In this document: positions 40,664 through 49,328 of the stretch, one piece after another
How positions within the stretch are numbered: position 1 is the first letter of the stretch
Layout: every line of letters starts with the position of its first letter
Assembly (NCBI RefSeq): GCF_003856835.1
Contig: NZ_CP034145.1
Span: 1,488,001 to 1,552,000 of the forward strand
Source of the DNA: Haloplanus aerogenes
GTDB taxonomy: Archaea; Halobacteriota; Halobacteria; Halobacteriales; Haloferacaceae
Reading direction: 5' to 3'
Length of the DNA stretch: 64,000 bases
Translations under genes and position numbers: made by a program
The notes under the pieces: model-generated
The model's input: only the letters and a program-made list of their open reading frames with translations
Databases searched by the model: none
What the model was told of the DNA's origin: nothing

Positions 40664-42117
40664 ACACTAACAGACTGACAGCAGCGCTGCTCGCGATGCT
40701 CGTCCTCGTCTCGGCGGTCGCCGGGACGGCGGGCGTCGCCCTGGCACAGTCCTCCGCGGGGGCTCCGATGCCGGAGACTTCGGCGGAGTACACGAACGAG
40801 AACTACAACATGTCCTGGTCGTCGCCACTCACCTACGAGAACGACCAGGGCGAAACCGTAACCCTCGACGCGCGCGTCAACGAGTCGGCGGACAACCCGT
40901 ACTCGTTCGTCGCGACCGACGTTGAGTTCGAGGATGCGGGCGCGTTCCCGCACGACAAGTCGGGCGTCTCCGCGCTCGACGCCTCGGAGTGGTCGACCTC
41001 TGGCGCTTCGATCTCGGCGACCGACGCCGACCGTGGCCAGCTGAACATCGCCACGGACGGCTCGGTCACGGCGGGCACGACGACCACGGCCACCTTCGAC
41101 AACTTCTCGATCACCTCGGATGTCCAGAAGAAGCATCTCGCCATCGCGGCGGACGTGAACACGCTGGACGCCGGTGCCACCGTCGAGATTCGTGCGATGG
41201 ACTCTGACGGCGACTACGTCGCGGCGACGGTCAACGCCTCGTCTGCGGAGTCCCAGAACCTCCTGGCCAACCAGACGGGCGAGGGCTTCGTCCTCCAGCG
41301 CCAGATGGGCAAGATGTCGGTGATGGGCTCGGGCGACGGGACCATGACCGAAATCCAGAGCGTCGAGGTCGTCGTGATGGATGGTGACGCCGATGTCACG
41401 GTCTCGATGCTGAACCTCGACAAGATGTCGAAGTACACGTACGGTGTCGAGAAGGCCGACACCGACGACGATGACGACCTCGAAGAAGAGGACATCCACG
41501 AGGTCGACTCCCCCGGTGCGATTTCGATCCACGCGCTCTCATCGATGGGCGACACGTTCAGCGAGGCAACGATCAACGGCCTCACGACGGACATCGTCAA
41601 GTCGACGAGCACGCTCGACGGCGAGGATGTCGAGTACGAGTTCAACCGGACTGAGGACCGACCGGGCTACTACGGCACGGCGACGGTCTACATCCCGTCC
41701 GGTCTCCCTGCTGCCTACGACATCTCGTTCAGCAACGCAGTGACCGAGGAAGAGCAGGTGTTCCTCGAGGACCGCTACCTCGAAGTGGCCTACGCTGAGG
41801 GCGTCGGCGACACGAACCCGAAGGACGTGGATTCTTGGACGGACATCACGTCGTCGTACTCCGAGCAGGATGCGAACGTCACCATCGACGACACGATCCA
41901 GCCGGGCCAGACGAGCTACGTCAAGTACCGCCTCCAACTCCAGCAGAGCGAGTACAACGCCGCGCAGAGCTTCCTGAGTAACCTCGGCTCCGGCGGCGGT
42001 GGCGGCATGGGTCCGGGCGGCACTGGTGGCGGCATCTTCAGCTGGATCAACGGCCTCTACGCGAGTATCGTCGCGGCAGTCGGCGGCCTCTTCGCCCGCG
42101 CCAAGGGCGTGGTCTAA
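40660..42117 (+). CDS. Secreted spike-like protein of a putative pleolipovirus-type provirus
   Basis: The protein is 485 aa. A signal peptide (about 6-30, ending GVALAQ) is followed by a large acidic beta-rich ectodomain. A Gly-rich hinge (GGGGGMGPGGTGGG, about 446-460) then leads into a C-terminal amphipathic/hydrophobic segment (WINGLYASIVAAVGGLFARAK). This matches the general plan of pleolipovirus VP4-type spikes: Sec-exported, one large ectodomain, membrane-attached C-terminus. The preceding small membrane proteins and coupled starts fit the same comparison. Sequence homology was not tested; a plasmid vesicle protein or a cellular surface protein is possible. Confidence 0.55.
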   Translation: MNTNRLTAALLAMLVLVSAVAGTAGVALAQSSAGAPMPETSAEYTNENYNMSWSSPLTYENDQGETVTLDARVNESADNPYSFVATDVEFEDAGAFPHDKSGVSALDASEWSTSGASISATDADRGQLNIATDGSVTAGTTTTATFDNFSITSDVQKKHLAIAADVNTLDAGATVEIRAMDSDGDYVAATVNASSAESQNLLANQTGEGFVLQRQMGKMSVMGSGDGTMTEIQSVEVVVMDGDADVTVSMLNLDKMSKYTYGVEKADTDDDDDLEEEDIHEVDSPGAISIHALSSMGDTFSEATINGLTTDIVKSTSTLDGEDVEYEFNRTEDRPGYYGTATVYIPSGLPAAYDISFSNAVTEEEQVFLEDRYLEVAYAEGVGDTNPKDVDSWTDITSSYSEQDANVTIDDTIQPGQTSYVKYRLQLQQSEYNAAQSFLSNLGSGGGGGMGPGGTGGGIFSWINGLYASIVAAVGGLFARAKGVV

Positions 42118-42118
42118 C

Positions 42119-42350
42119 ATGTCCAGTTCCGACAGCGGTGTCGGCAAGTGGACGAGCCGGCTCCAGCAGATCGCGAGCGTCAACGAGGGCAGCTGGACGA
42201 ACGTCGTCCCGAAGACGCTCCTCTTGCCGTTCATCGCGTTCCTGACCTCGGTCGCGGACGCGATCGGCGCCATTCTGGGCATCCCGATCAACATCGCGGA
42301 TGCGACCGCCGAGGCCGGCGTGTTCGCTGATGCGGACGTTGTGTCTGAGG
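42119..42350 (+). pseudogene. Truncated virus-like membrane protein gene, fused into the attachment region
   Basis: The frame starts one base after the spike stop (MSSSDSGVGKWTSRLQQIAS, then LLLPFIAFLTSVADAIGAIL as a membrane segment). It reads sensibly to about residue 78. It then continues with no stop of its own across a truncated antisense integrase and the tRNA. The true C-terminus is missing, so a deletion has joined this gene to the integrase end. The 3' border is approximate. Confidence 0.5.
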
Positions 42351-42505
42351 AGCTTTTCGTGGCGATAGTGCCCGTACTCCTCACGCCGGAGCTTCAGTTC
42401 GTCGCTGAAATCAAGCAGCAACGACCGGTCCTCGGGGCCGCCACCGCGATCACCTGCCCGGAGTCTCGAACGGAGTGTATCGACAGCCTGCTTCGGATCC
42501 GGCAT
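42345..42505 (-). pseudogene. int: Tyrosine-recombinase-like integrase, N-terminal fragment
   Basis: From the ATG at 42505 the minus strand reads MPDPKQAVDTLRSRLRAGDR, then LLLDFSDELKLRREEYGHYRHEKLLRHNVR. This is the look of the N-terminal core-binding region of haloarchaeal phage/provirus integrases. It starts 44 bases beyond the 3' end of tRNA-Thr, the expected place for an integrase beside its attachment site. The catalytic domain with the R-H-R-Y residues is absent; the frame soon enters the antisense of the truncated viral gene. The 5'-proximal part is clear, the end approximate. Confidence 0.55.
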
Positions 42506-42546
42506 GAACGATCCCAAACAGCGTGGGATGTTAAAGGAATGAGTCG

Positions 42547-42560
42547 AAGCCGGTGGAGGG
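42547..42560 (+). repeat. Candidate proximal attachment site inside tRNA-Thr
   Basis: AAGCCGGTGGAGGG, the complement of the tRNA acceptor stem and the first part of the T-arm plus two flanking bases; identical to 21913-21926. Confidence 0.6.
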
Positions 42561-42620
42561 ATTTGAACCCTCGGCCTATTCCTTACGAAGGAATCGCTCT
42601 GCCAGCTGAGCTACACCGGC
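42549..42620 (-). tRNA. tRNA-Thr (anticodon CGT)
   Basis: The complement folds as a 72-base cloverleaf: acceptor GCCGGTG/CACCGGC, D-stem GCTC/GAGC, anticodon stem ATTCC/GGAAT with loop TTCGTAA (anticodon CGT, reading ACG), variable region AGGCC, T-stem GAGGG/CCCTC with loop TTCAAAT. CCA is not encoded and there is no intron. It is intact, so integration at its 3' end preserved function. Confidence 0.95.
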
Positions 42621-42669
42621 GCGCACTCAATCGTACTGCCATGGTTCAAATAAGGGTTCCGAAACGCCC

Positions 42670-43671
42670 CTACCGCGACAGCCGTACGTCGAGGCAGACG
42701 TTGAGTTCGTGGGGGGCGTACGAGCGCACGACGTGCCGGGTCAGCACGTCCACGTCGTACCCCGCTGCAGCGGCCCGAATCGCCCGCTCGCCCGGCCCGA
42801 ACGGGTCGTCCTCGTGCTGGATGTCGTAGTAGTGGAGGACACAGTCGTCGCTCGCGAGCGTGACGGCGGCGTCGAGAAAGTCGTCGGCGCTGTGGGGGAG
42901 GTTCATCACGATGCGGTCGGCCCACCCGTCGTAGTCGACGGCCACGTCGCGCACGTCATCCTCGATGGCCGTCACGCGGTCCGCGACGCCGTTTCGCCGG
43001 GCGTTCTCCCGCAGATACTCGACGGCGGCGGGGTTGAGGTCGACGCCGACGACGGTCGCACCGCGTGCGGCCATCGGGATCACGAACGGGCCGACGCCGG
43101 CGAACATGTCCACGGCCTGTTCGCCCGCCTCGACCTGCTCCGTGACGCGGTGGCGCTCGGTCGCCAGACGGGGAGAGAAGTACACCCGCGAGAGGTCGAG
43201 CAGATACTCGAAGCCGTACTCGCGGTGGACGGTCTCGGTAACGGGACGATCGTCCGCCGCGTCGTCGGCAGTGGCGACGACCGTCCAGTCGCGCACCCGG
43301 AGGTCGCCTTTCACCTTCGAGGCCCGGTCGATCACGGCCCGGACGGGCAGGTCGGAGTCGAGGATGGCCTCGGCAATCTCGTGCGCTCGCTCGGAGTCGT
43401 CCTCGTCGAGGATCGCCACGTCGCCGAGGCGTTCGTAGGAGGGATCGAAGCCGAGTAGGTCGGCGGGCGTCTGCTGGCGGTCGTACGCGGGCACGTCCCG
43501 GTAGACCACCTCGTACGACTCGCCCGCCGCGTCGGGATCGGTCACGGGGAGGTAGAGCGTCCCGTCCGCGACGACGATTTCGTACTCGTCGTCGAGGAGG
43601 CCCGCCGCGGCGAGATCCTGTCGCGTTCGCTCGCCTGCCTCGCGGGACACGCGCACGCAGGGCCGGTCCAT
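42670..43671 (-). CDS. trm5: tRNA (guanine-N1)-methyltransferase, Trm5/TYW2 family
   Basis: The protein is 333 aa. N-terminal D1/D2-like regions (1-150; VRAVIDRASKVKGDLRVRDW) precede a Rossmann methyltransferase domain with motif I DMFAGVGPFVIPMAARGA, an acidic VVGVDLNPAAVEYL, and the motif NLPHSADDFLD (N-L-P-H, the Trm5 active-site NPPY equivalent). It methylates G37 of tRNAs to m1G, preventing frameshifting; paralogues make wyosine derivatives. It lies next to the tRNA-Thr gene and is transcribed in the same direction. Confidence 0.88.
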   Translation of the reverse strand: MDRPCVRVSREAGERTRQDLAAAGLLDDEYEIVVADGTLYLPVTDPDAAGESYEVVYRDVPAYDRQQTPADLLGFDPSYERLGDVAILDEDDSERAHEIAEAILDSDLPVRAVIDRASKVKGDLRVRDWTVVATADDAADDRPVTETVHREYGFEYLLDLSRVYFSPRLATERHRVTEQVEAGEQAVDMFAGVGPFVIPMAARGATVVGVDLNPAAVEYLRENARRNGVADRVTAIEDDVRDVAVDYDGWADRIVMNLPHSADDFLDAAVTLASDDCVLHYYDIQHEDDPFGPGERAIRAAAAGYDVDVLTRHVVRSYAPHELNVCLDVRLSR

Positions 43672-43702
43672 ACTGGCGACTCGCTGTCCGGGGGAGTAAG
43701 GG

Positions 43703-44980
43703 CTACGGTCGGGGATCGGTCTCGGCAGGGCGGCGGTCGGTCGCGACAGCCCGGCGCACCGCCGCGACGACGCCGTCCACGTCGTCGACGACGGTCCCGC
43801 GGTCGCGGAGACGAGAAACGAGCCGTCGTCCCCGTGCGCCGGCGACGTTGCGAGCGTCGACGGGCCGGCCGTCGACGACGACGACCGGCGTGTCGGTATC
43901 GAGGACGGCGTCGAGATTCGGGCAGTTCCCCGGCGCGACGGTCACGTCCGCGACGACGACGGTATCCGCCCGACGGACCCGCTCGGCCACCGCCGTGCGC
44001 GCCTCGTCGTCGACGGGTGCGTACGGCGGGACGGTCACGAGGTCGGCGTCGATAGTCCGGGCCGTCTCGGCGTCGGCGTCGTCGGTGCTCACGGCGCCGA
44101 CCGAGCACTCGATGCCGACGGCGCCGAGACGGTGAAGCAGGGGCGTGGCGGCCCCGCCCCCGCCGACGACGTGGACGGTGGCCGGGGTCGTCTCCGGCGC
44201 GTCGTCCGCGAACGCGGTCACCGAGGCCGTCCCCGTGACCGGATGTGTCGTCACCGTCGCTCGCGCGCCGAACGCCGCCGCGACGGTCTCGTCGGTCAGC
44301 ACCGATTCGGGTGGCCCGGCCGCGCGAATCCGGCCGTCGTGGAGGAGGCGGAGTTCGTCACAGTAGCGCGCCGCGAGGTCGAGGTCGTGGATGGCCGCGA
44401 CGACGGTCCGCCCCTCGTCGACGAGGTCGGCCACGAGATCCAGCGTCCGGACCTGATGGTTCACGTCGAGGTCGGAGGTGGGTTCGTCGAGGAGGAGGAC
44501 GGGCGTATCCTGTGCGAGCGCGCGGGCGAGGAAGACCCGCTGCCGTTCGCCCCCACTCACTTCGGTTACGGGGCGGTCGGCGAGGTGATCGACCGCGGCG
44601 CGGTCCATCGCCTCGTCGACGGCGTCGCGGTCGGCGGCCGTCCGGGTGCCGAACCGGCTGATGTGCGGAGTGCGCCCCATCTCGACGATCCGGCGGACGG
44701 GGAACTCGAAGGTCGACGCGGTCGACTGCGGGACCGTCGCCACCAGCCGACTCGCCGCGCGCGAATCGAGTTCGGCCACGTCCTGCCCGTCGACCCGGAC
44801 CGACCCTCGATTGGGAGTGAGAACGCCGTTGATCGTCCGGAGGAGCGTCGTCTTCCCCGCGCCGTTCGGACCGACGAGGCCCACCAGCCGTCCCTCGTCG
44901 ACGGTCGTCGACACCGCGTCGAGGACGGCCGTGCCGCCGAGGGTGACGGAGATTCCGTCGACCTCGATGGCGGGCGTCAC
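43703..44980 (-). CDS. btuD: Cobalamin-type ABC transporter ATPase with C-terminal extension
   Basis: From a GTG at 44980 the protein is 425 aa. Residues 1-250 are a FecE/BtuD-class ATPase: Walker [10 protein letters not shown] (37-45), signature [15 protein letters not shown], Walker [13 protein letters not shown] and the H-loop. Residues about 265-425 form an extra domain ([46 protein letters not shown]) with a Rossmann-like look. The gene overlaps btuC by four bases (GTGA). Divergent btuF supports a corrinoid/B12 role; siderophore transport is the alternative for this ATPase class. Confidence 0.85.
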   Translation of the reverse strand: MTPAIEVDGISVTLGGTAVLDAVSTTVDEGRLVGLVGPNGAGKTTLLRTINGVLTPNRGSVRVDGQDVAELDSRAASRLVATVPQSTASTFEFPVRRIVEMGRTPHISRFGTRTAADRDAVDEAMDRAAVDHLADRPVTEVSGGERQRVFLARALAQDTPVLLLDEPTSDLDVNHQVRTLDLVADLVDEGRTVVAAIHDLDLAARYCDELRLLHDGRIRAAGPPESVLTDETVAAAFGARATVTTHPVTGTASVTAFADDAPETTPATVHVVGGGGAATPLLHRLGAVGIECSVGAVSTDDADAETARTIDADLVTVPPYAPVDDEARTAVAERVRRADTVVVADVTVAPGNCPNLDAVLDTDTPVVVVDGRPVDARNVAGARGRRLVSRLRDRGTVVDDVDGVVAAVRRAVATDRRPAETDPRP

Positions 44981-45987
44981 GGCGCGTGCACCTCCCGCTT
45001 GCGGAGCAGGTAGAGGAAGAAGGGCGCGCCGACCGCGGCGGTGACGATGCCGACGGGAAGTTCGGCGGTGCCGGCGCGGGCGACGGTGTCGGTGGCGACG
45101 AGGAAGGCGGCGCCCGCGAGCGCGCTCGTCGGCAGGAGGATGCGGTGGTCCGGGCCGACGAGCAGGCGCATAACGTGGGGGACGACGAGGCCGACGAAGC
45201 CGATGACGCCCGCGACGGCGACGGCAGCCGCGGTCAACAGGCTCGACACGGTGAGCAGGAGGCGTTTGGTCCGTTCGACCTCGATGCCGAGCGAGTGGGC
45301 GTCCTCCTCGCCGAGCAAGAGGACGTTGAGGTCGCGCGCGTACGCGAGAAGGCCGAGAAAGCCGGGGACGACGACCGCGGCGGCGATGGTCGCTTCCGTC
45401 CACGTGCTGTGGTGGAGGTGGCCCATCAGCCAGTAGATCGCCTCCCGGAGGTCGCGCCCCGCGCTGACGAGCATAAAGGAGACGGCCGCGCCGAGAAACG
45501 TCTGGACCGCGATCCCCGCGAGCAACAGGGTCTGGACGGGGGTCCGTCCGCCCTCCGACGCGAGGACGTAGACGCCGAAGGCGGCGACCAGCGCGCCGAC
45601 GAAGGCGGCGATAGGGAGCGCGACCGGAACGGCGACTGGCGCGACGATGGCCGCGACGGCACCCGTCGCCGCCCCGGCGGAGACGCCGACGATGGAGGGA
45701 TCGGCCATCGGGTTCCGGAAGAAGCCCTGCATCACCGTCCCTGCCGACGCGAGCGCGAAGCCGACGACCGCGCCGAGGACGATCCGCGGAAGGCGAATCG
45801 ACATGACGATCGTCCGGTGGCTCTCCGGGGCGTTCGCCGTACTGCCGAGAACCGCTGCGAGCGCGATCTCCGCGACACTCCTGGCACCGATCTCGACGGG
45901 TCCGATCGTGGCGCTGGCGAGCGTCACGGCCACGAGCGCACCGAGTAGCCCGCCGACCCACGCGCCCGTGCGGACGCTCGTTCTCAT
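44977..45987 (-). CDS. btuC: FecCD-family permease, BtuC type
   Basis: The permease is 336 aa with around ten transmembrane helices. Family segments include [39 protein letters not shown], the cytoplasmic loop [11 protein letters not shown] and the C-terminal [20 protein letters not shown]. It forms the channel for BtuD and the lipid-anchored BtuF. The 60-bp spacer to btuF holds no room for a full cobalamin riboswitch; a TAAATATTTG box at 46010-46019 is shared by the divergent promoters. Confidence 0.9.
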   Translation of the reverse strand: MRTSVRTGAWVGGLLGALVAVTLASATIGPVEIGARSVAEIALAAVLGSTANAPESHRTIVMSIRLPRIVLGAVVGFALASAGTVMQGFFRNPMADPSIVGVSAGAATGAVAAIVAPVAVPVALPIAAFVGALVAAFGVYVLASEGGRTPVQTLLLAGIAVQTFLGAAVSFMLVSAGRDLREAIYWLMGHLHHSTWTEATIAAAVVVPGFLGLLAYARDLNVLLLGEEDAHSLGIEVERTKRLLLTVSSLLTAAAVAVAGVIGFVGLVVPHVMRLLVGPDHRILLPTSALAGAAFLVATDTVARAGTAELPVGIVTAAVGAPFFLYLLRKREVHAP

Positions 45988-46047
45988 GGGTTACAGCCGC
46001 GCTTGCAGTAGGTAAATATTTGTTGCATACCGCCACAGAATCGACCA

Positions 46048-47154
46048 GTGCGACTCGTCTCGGCGGTCCTCGTGTTTACCCTCGTCGTGGCGCTCGGCGT
46101 CGGAGCGACGGCCCCGACGGCCACGGCGGCCGATTCGTCGGACTCACTTGCCCAGCGAACTGCCGGCGACTGTTCGTTCCCAGTGACGCGGACCGACGCC
46201 ACCGGGACCGCCGTGACGCTCTCCGAGCGCCCGGAGCGGATCGCTACCCTCAGTCCGAGCGCCGCGCAGACGCTCTGGGAGATCGGCGCTCGCGACCGTG
46301 TCGTCGGCGTCTCCGAGTTCGCGGGCTACCTCGACGGCGCCGCGTCTCTGCCCGTCGTCAACACGGCCAGCGGCGGCATCCAGTCCGAACGGCTGGTAGC
46401 GCTCGATCCCGACCTCGTGATCGCGCCCGGGACGATCTCGAACGAGACGGTCGCGACGCTCCGCGACCAGGGCCTGACCGTCTACGCTATGGACTCCCCG
46501 GCGACCATCGAGGGCGTCGCCGACGCGACGACGCGTCTCGGCCGCCTCACCGGCGAGTGTGCCGGCGCCGCCGAGACGAACGCCTGGATGCGCGCGAACG
46601 TCGCCGCCGTCCGCGAAGCCGTCGACGACGACCCCCGCCCGACCGCACTCTACGTCTTCTCCGACGGCTGGACGGTCGGTGCGGACACGTTCATCAGCGA
46701 CGTGATGACGGCCGCGGGGACGCGCAACGCCGTTGCCGGCGTGGTGTCGGGTTACGCGCGGGTCAGTCCGGAAGTCGTCCGGGAGCGCGATCCCGCGTGG
46801 ATCGTCTACAACTCCCGCGACGGCATCCCCGACGCGGCCGCGTATCGGGGGACGAAGGCGGTGCAGGAGAACCGGACCGTCGAGGTGAACGTGAACTACC
46901 TCAACCAGCCGGCGCCCCGGAGCATCGTCCGCACCGTCCGAACCATCGCCACCGCGATCCACCCCGCTGCCGTCGACGAGTCGAGTTACGTGCCGCGGTC
47001 GGCCGTCGAGTCGGCGAACGCGACTGCGACGGCCACCGCCACGCCGACGCCGACGGACCGCGCGACGACCGGCGGCGGCCCGGGGTTCGGCGTCGGCACT
47101 GCCCTCGTCGGAGTCCTGTTCGCTCTCCTCGTCGCCCGCGGACGCCGTCGCTGA
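46048..47154 (+). CDS. btuF: Cobalamin/siderophore-type substrate-binding protein with PGF-CTERM anchor
   Basis: The protein is 368 aa from a GTG at 46048. A signal peptide (1-about 28) precedes a class III periplasmic-binding domain (about 50-300; [33 protein letters not shown]). A Thr/Pro linker (about 320-338) leads to [20 protein letters not shown] with a basic end, a good PGF-CTERM archaeosortase signal. It is thus displayed on the cell surface near BtuCD. Homology and the divergent btuCD support corrinoid uptake; ligand identity is inferred. Confidence 0.87.
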   Translation: MRLVSAVLVFTLVVALGVGATAPTATAADSSDSLAQRTAGDCSFPVTRTDATGTAVTLSERPERIATLSPSAAQTLWEIGARDRVVGVSEFAGYLDGAASLPVVNTASGGIQSERLVALDPDLVIAPGTISNETVATLRDQGLTVYAMDSPATIEGVADATTRLGRLTGECAGAAETNAWMRANVAAVREAVDDDPRPTALYVFSDGWTVGADTFISDVMTAAGTRNAVAGVVSGYARVSPEVVRERDPAWIVYNSRDGIPDAAAYRGTKAVQENRTVEVNVNYLNQPAPRSIVRTVRTIATAIHPAAVDESSYVPRSAVESANATATATATPTPTDRATTGGGPGFGVGTALVGVLFALLVARGRRR

Positions 47155-47203
47155 CGCCGCCGCTATCCAAAACCGTATTACGGCCGGCCCGCCGCGTAGG
47201 CGT

Positions 47204-47482
47204 ATGGTAGAGAACGTCATCTGGCCCGCCTATCTCGACGCGTCGAAGACGCGTGCGGAGGGGCGGCGCGTCCCTCGCGATCAGGCGGTCGATGAGCCGA
47301 CCGTCGACGAAATCGCCGAGGCCGTCCAGCAGGTCGGCTACGATGCGGTCATCGAACGCGACAAGACCTACTCCCGGGAGTTCGAACCCCGTGGACGGGT
47401 GCTGGTGCAGGGCGCCGACGACGCGACGAAAAACGACCTCGTGCAGGCCGTCGCGGCCTACGTGGGGATTCTCCGGGACTGA
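47204..47482 (+). CDS. srp19: Signal recognition particle 19 kDa protein
   Basis: The product is 92 aa, starting [24 protein letters not shown], the SRP19 N-terminal RNA-binding signature. It binds helices 6 and 8 of 7S RNA and prepares the site for SRP54 in archaeal signal recognition particles. The full family length is present. The gar1 GTG lies four bases after its stop codon, so the two are probably translated from one message. Confidence 0.95.
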   Translation: MVENVIWPAYLDASKTRAEGRRVPRDQAVDEPTVDEIAEAVQQVGYDAVIERDKTYSREFEPRGRVLVQGADDATKNDLVQAVAAYVGILRD

Positions 47483-47486
47483 TCTC

Positions 47487-47717
47487 GTGTACCGTCTCGG
47501 CACCGTCACCCGGACCGCACAGGGATTGGCTATCGTCCGCTGTGACGAGGGCGCGGACGCGCCCGACATCGGCCTGACCGCGGTCGACGAGTCGCTCTCG
47601 GGCGTCGGCCGCGTCGTCGACGTGTTCGGTCCCGTGGACCGCCCGTATCTCGCCGTCTCGCCGGCCGACCGCGTTCGCCTCCCCGACCTCCTCGGGACGA
47701 AACTCTACGCGCGATGA
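47487..47717 (+). CDS. gar1: H/ACA ribonucleoprotein subunit Gar1
   Basis: From a GTG at 47487 the protein is 76 aa: a small beta-barrel with YRLGTVTRTAQGLAIVRC, VDVFGPVDRPYLAVSP and the C-terminal LLGTKLYAR. Gar1 binds the pseudouridine synthase Cbf5 and helps H/ACA guide RNPs release product. Length is typical for archaeal Gar1. Pairing with SRP19 in a short operon is a recurrent haloarchaeal arrangement as I recall it. Confidence 0.9.
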   Translation: MYRLGTVTRTAQGLAIVRCDEGADAPDIGLTAVDESLSGVGRVVDVFGPVDRPYLAVSPADRVRLPDLLGTKLYAR

Positions 47718-47769
47718 GTGGACGGATGCCGCAACCCCCAAACCGCCCGCCGTCTAACGGACGACTACC

Positions 47770-48813
47770 ATGAACGCGCGCGAGGTTCGCGGCGTCGCCG
47801 TCGCCGCGTTGCTCTTCTTGCTCATCCAGGTCGGCGCACTCGCGATGGTCGGTCCCTTCGAGACGGCGGGCTATCAGGCCGTCGAGGACCCCTCCGATCC
47901 GACCAACAGCCTCGTCTACATCGGTGCCATCCTCGTCGCCACGGCGCTGATGCTCGCGGCGTTCAAGTACGCCTTCGAGCAGGCGGTCAAGGCCGTCGTC
48001 GTCGGCTCCAGCGCCCTCGTCTCGTGGTACGTCTTCGCCGTCGTCGCCCCGCCACTGGTCACGGTCGCGTCGGTCAACCTCGTCGCCGTCGCGCTCTCGG
48101 TGGGCGTCGCCATCGCCCTCCTGCTGTATCCGGAGTGGTACGTCATCGACGCCGCGGGAGTGGTGATGGGTATCGGCGCCGGCGCCCTCTTCGGCATCAG
48201 TTTCGGCCTGCTCCCGGCCGTCGTCCTCCTCTCCGTGCTGGCCGTCTACGACGCCATCAGCGTCTACGGCACCGAACACATGCTCAGCCTCGCGGAAGGC
48301 GTGATGGAACTGCGCATCCCCGTCATCCTCGTCGTCCCGCTCTCCTTCTCGTACTCCCTGCTGGCGGACGACTTCTCGGGGGCGAGTGGGGTACACGAGG
48401 ACGAAGACGAGTCCGAGAACGCCGGCGACGACGCCCCCGACACTCCCACCCCAGCGACCGACGGTGAAGGGGAAAGCGACGACCCGGATTCGGACACGGT
48501 GGCCAACCGCGACGCCTTCTTCATCGGCCTCGGCGACGCCGTCATGCCGACCGTCATGGTCGCCAGCGCCGCCTTCTTCTCGCCGGCGGCGTCGCTCGGC
48601 GTCGCTGTCCTTCCCGCGCTCAACCTCCCCGCACTGCTGTCGATGATCGGGACGTTCCTCGGCCTCGGCATCCTGCTCTGGGCCGTGATGAAAGGCCGCG
48701 CGCACGCCGGCCTTCCGCTCCTGAACGGCGGCGCTATCGGCGGCTACCTCCTCGGGTCGGCCCTCGCGGGCATTCCCCTGATCCGGGCGCTGGGGCTGGC
48801 GCCGTACCTCTAG
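47770..48813 (+). CDS. Presenilin-like intramembrane aspartyl protease (A22)
   Basis: The protein is 347 aa with about nine transmembrane helices. The two catalytic motifs are intact: AVYDAISVYGTEHM (YD) near residue 160 and GLGDAVMPTVM (GxGD) near 255, and a PAL-type motif follows (LNLPALLSM). An acidic cytoplasmic loop (about 205-245) separates the catalytic helices, as in archaeal presenilin homologues. It would cleave transmembrane helices of membrane proteins; substrates are unknown. The stop codon overlaps the convergent PUA gene by four bases. Confidence 0.9.
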   Translation: MNAREVRGVAVAALLFLLIQVGALAMVGPFETAGYQAVEDPSDPTNSLVYIGAILVATALMLAAFKYAFEQAVKAVVVGSSALVSWYVFAVVAPPLVTVASVNLVAVALSVGVAIALLLYPEWYVIDAAGVVMGIGAGALFGISFGLLPAVVLLSVLAVYDAISVYGTEHMLSLAEGVMELRIPVILVVPLSFSYSLLADDFSGASGVHEDEDESENAGDDAPDTPTPATDGEGESDDPDSDTVANRDAFFIGLGDAVMPTVMVASAAFFSPAASLGVAVLPALNLPALLSMIGTFLGLGILLWAVMKGRAHAGLPLLNGGAIGGYLLGSALAGIPLIRALGLAPYL

Positions 48814-49283
48814 TCCGCCTTCGCTTCCGCGCCTGCCCGCACCTTCACGGCCATCCCCGCCTCGAAGTCACGCATGGCGTCCGCGGCGAGTTCCGCCCGC
48901 CCGACCGCGAGTACGTCGCCGTCGGTGTGGACCACCGCCACCTCGTCGTTCGGGCGCACGTCGTCGTCGACGGCCTGCACGAACTTCGCGAAGACGTTCT
49001 TCCCGTCACGGACGAAGGGTTCGCTCTCGGAGCCAACGACGACACGGGCCGCCGGTTTGGGAAGCGTCGCGACCAGTCGGCGGCCACCTTCGAGGCCGAG
49101 CGTGAAGCGGCCGTCCGTCCCGTAGGAGACGAGACGCCCTGCCTCGGCGCGCACCTGTCGCGGCCGTCCGCTCGTCGAGTGGGTGACCTCGAACTCCTCT
49201 GTCGGCGGAAAGAGTGCCGCTCCCGCGCCGGCACCGAACTGGTAGTCGGCCACCGTCCGGAGGCGGGCGAGTTCGTCGTCCAT
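48810..49283 (-). CDS. PUA-domain RNA-binding protein
   Basis: From the ATG at 49283 (MDDELARLRTVADYQFGAG) the protein is 157 aa. Its C-terminal part is a PUA domain (about 80-150; VVGSESEPFVRDGKNVFAKFV, DEVAVVHTDGDVLAVGRAEL), similar to the one in archaeal tRNA-guanine transglycosylase-type proteins. The N-terminal region (LFPPTEEFEVTHSTSGRPRQV) also belongs to this haloarchaeal PUA family. It likely binds structured RNA. A GTG at 49295 is an alternative start. Confidence 0.8.
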   Translation of the reverse strand: MDDELARLRTVADYQFGAGAGAALFPPTEEFEVTHSTSGRPRQVRAEAGRLVSYGTDGRFTLGLEGGRRLVATLPKPAARVVVGSESEPFVRDGKNVFAKFVQAVDDDVRPNDEVAVVHTDGDVLAVGRAELAADAMRDFEAGMAVKVRAGAEAKAD

Positions 49284-49328
49284 GGGCACCGTCACCCGGC
49301 CACGCTCAAAAGGCTTCCCAGTGTGGTG

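Larger units (their letters stand above)
21913..42560. mobile_element. Integrative element or nested remnant at tRNA-Thr(CGT), about 20.6 kb
   Basis: The 14-bp sequence AAGCCGGTGGAGGG occurs at 21913-21926 and again at 42547-42560 in the same orientation. The second copy is the 3' end of the tRNA-Thr gene. A truncated integrase lies directly inside the tRNA end. Content between the repeats is accessory: Zn-ribbon micro-proteins, inverted-repeat arrays, toxin-antitoxin remnants, large surface proteins, lower-GC cargo genes and a virus-like block. Outside are housekeeping genes. Direct repeats, tRNA target and adjacent integrase form the classic signature of site-specific integration. The loss of the integrase catalytic domain suggests that the element can no longer excise by itself. 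Confidence 0.65.

Noticed and set aside
45988-46047. A cobalamin riboswitch between btuC and btuF
   Set aside because: The spacer is only 60 bases, too short for the aptamer, and no B12-box is visible.
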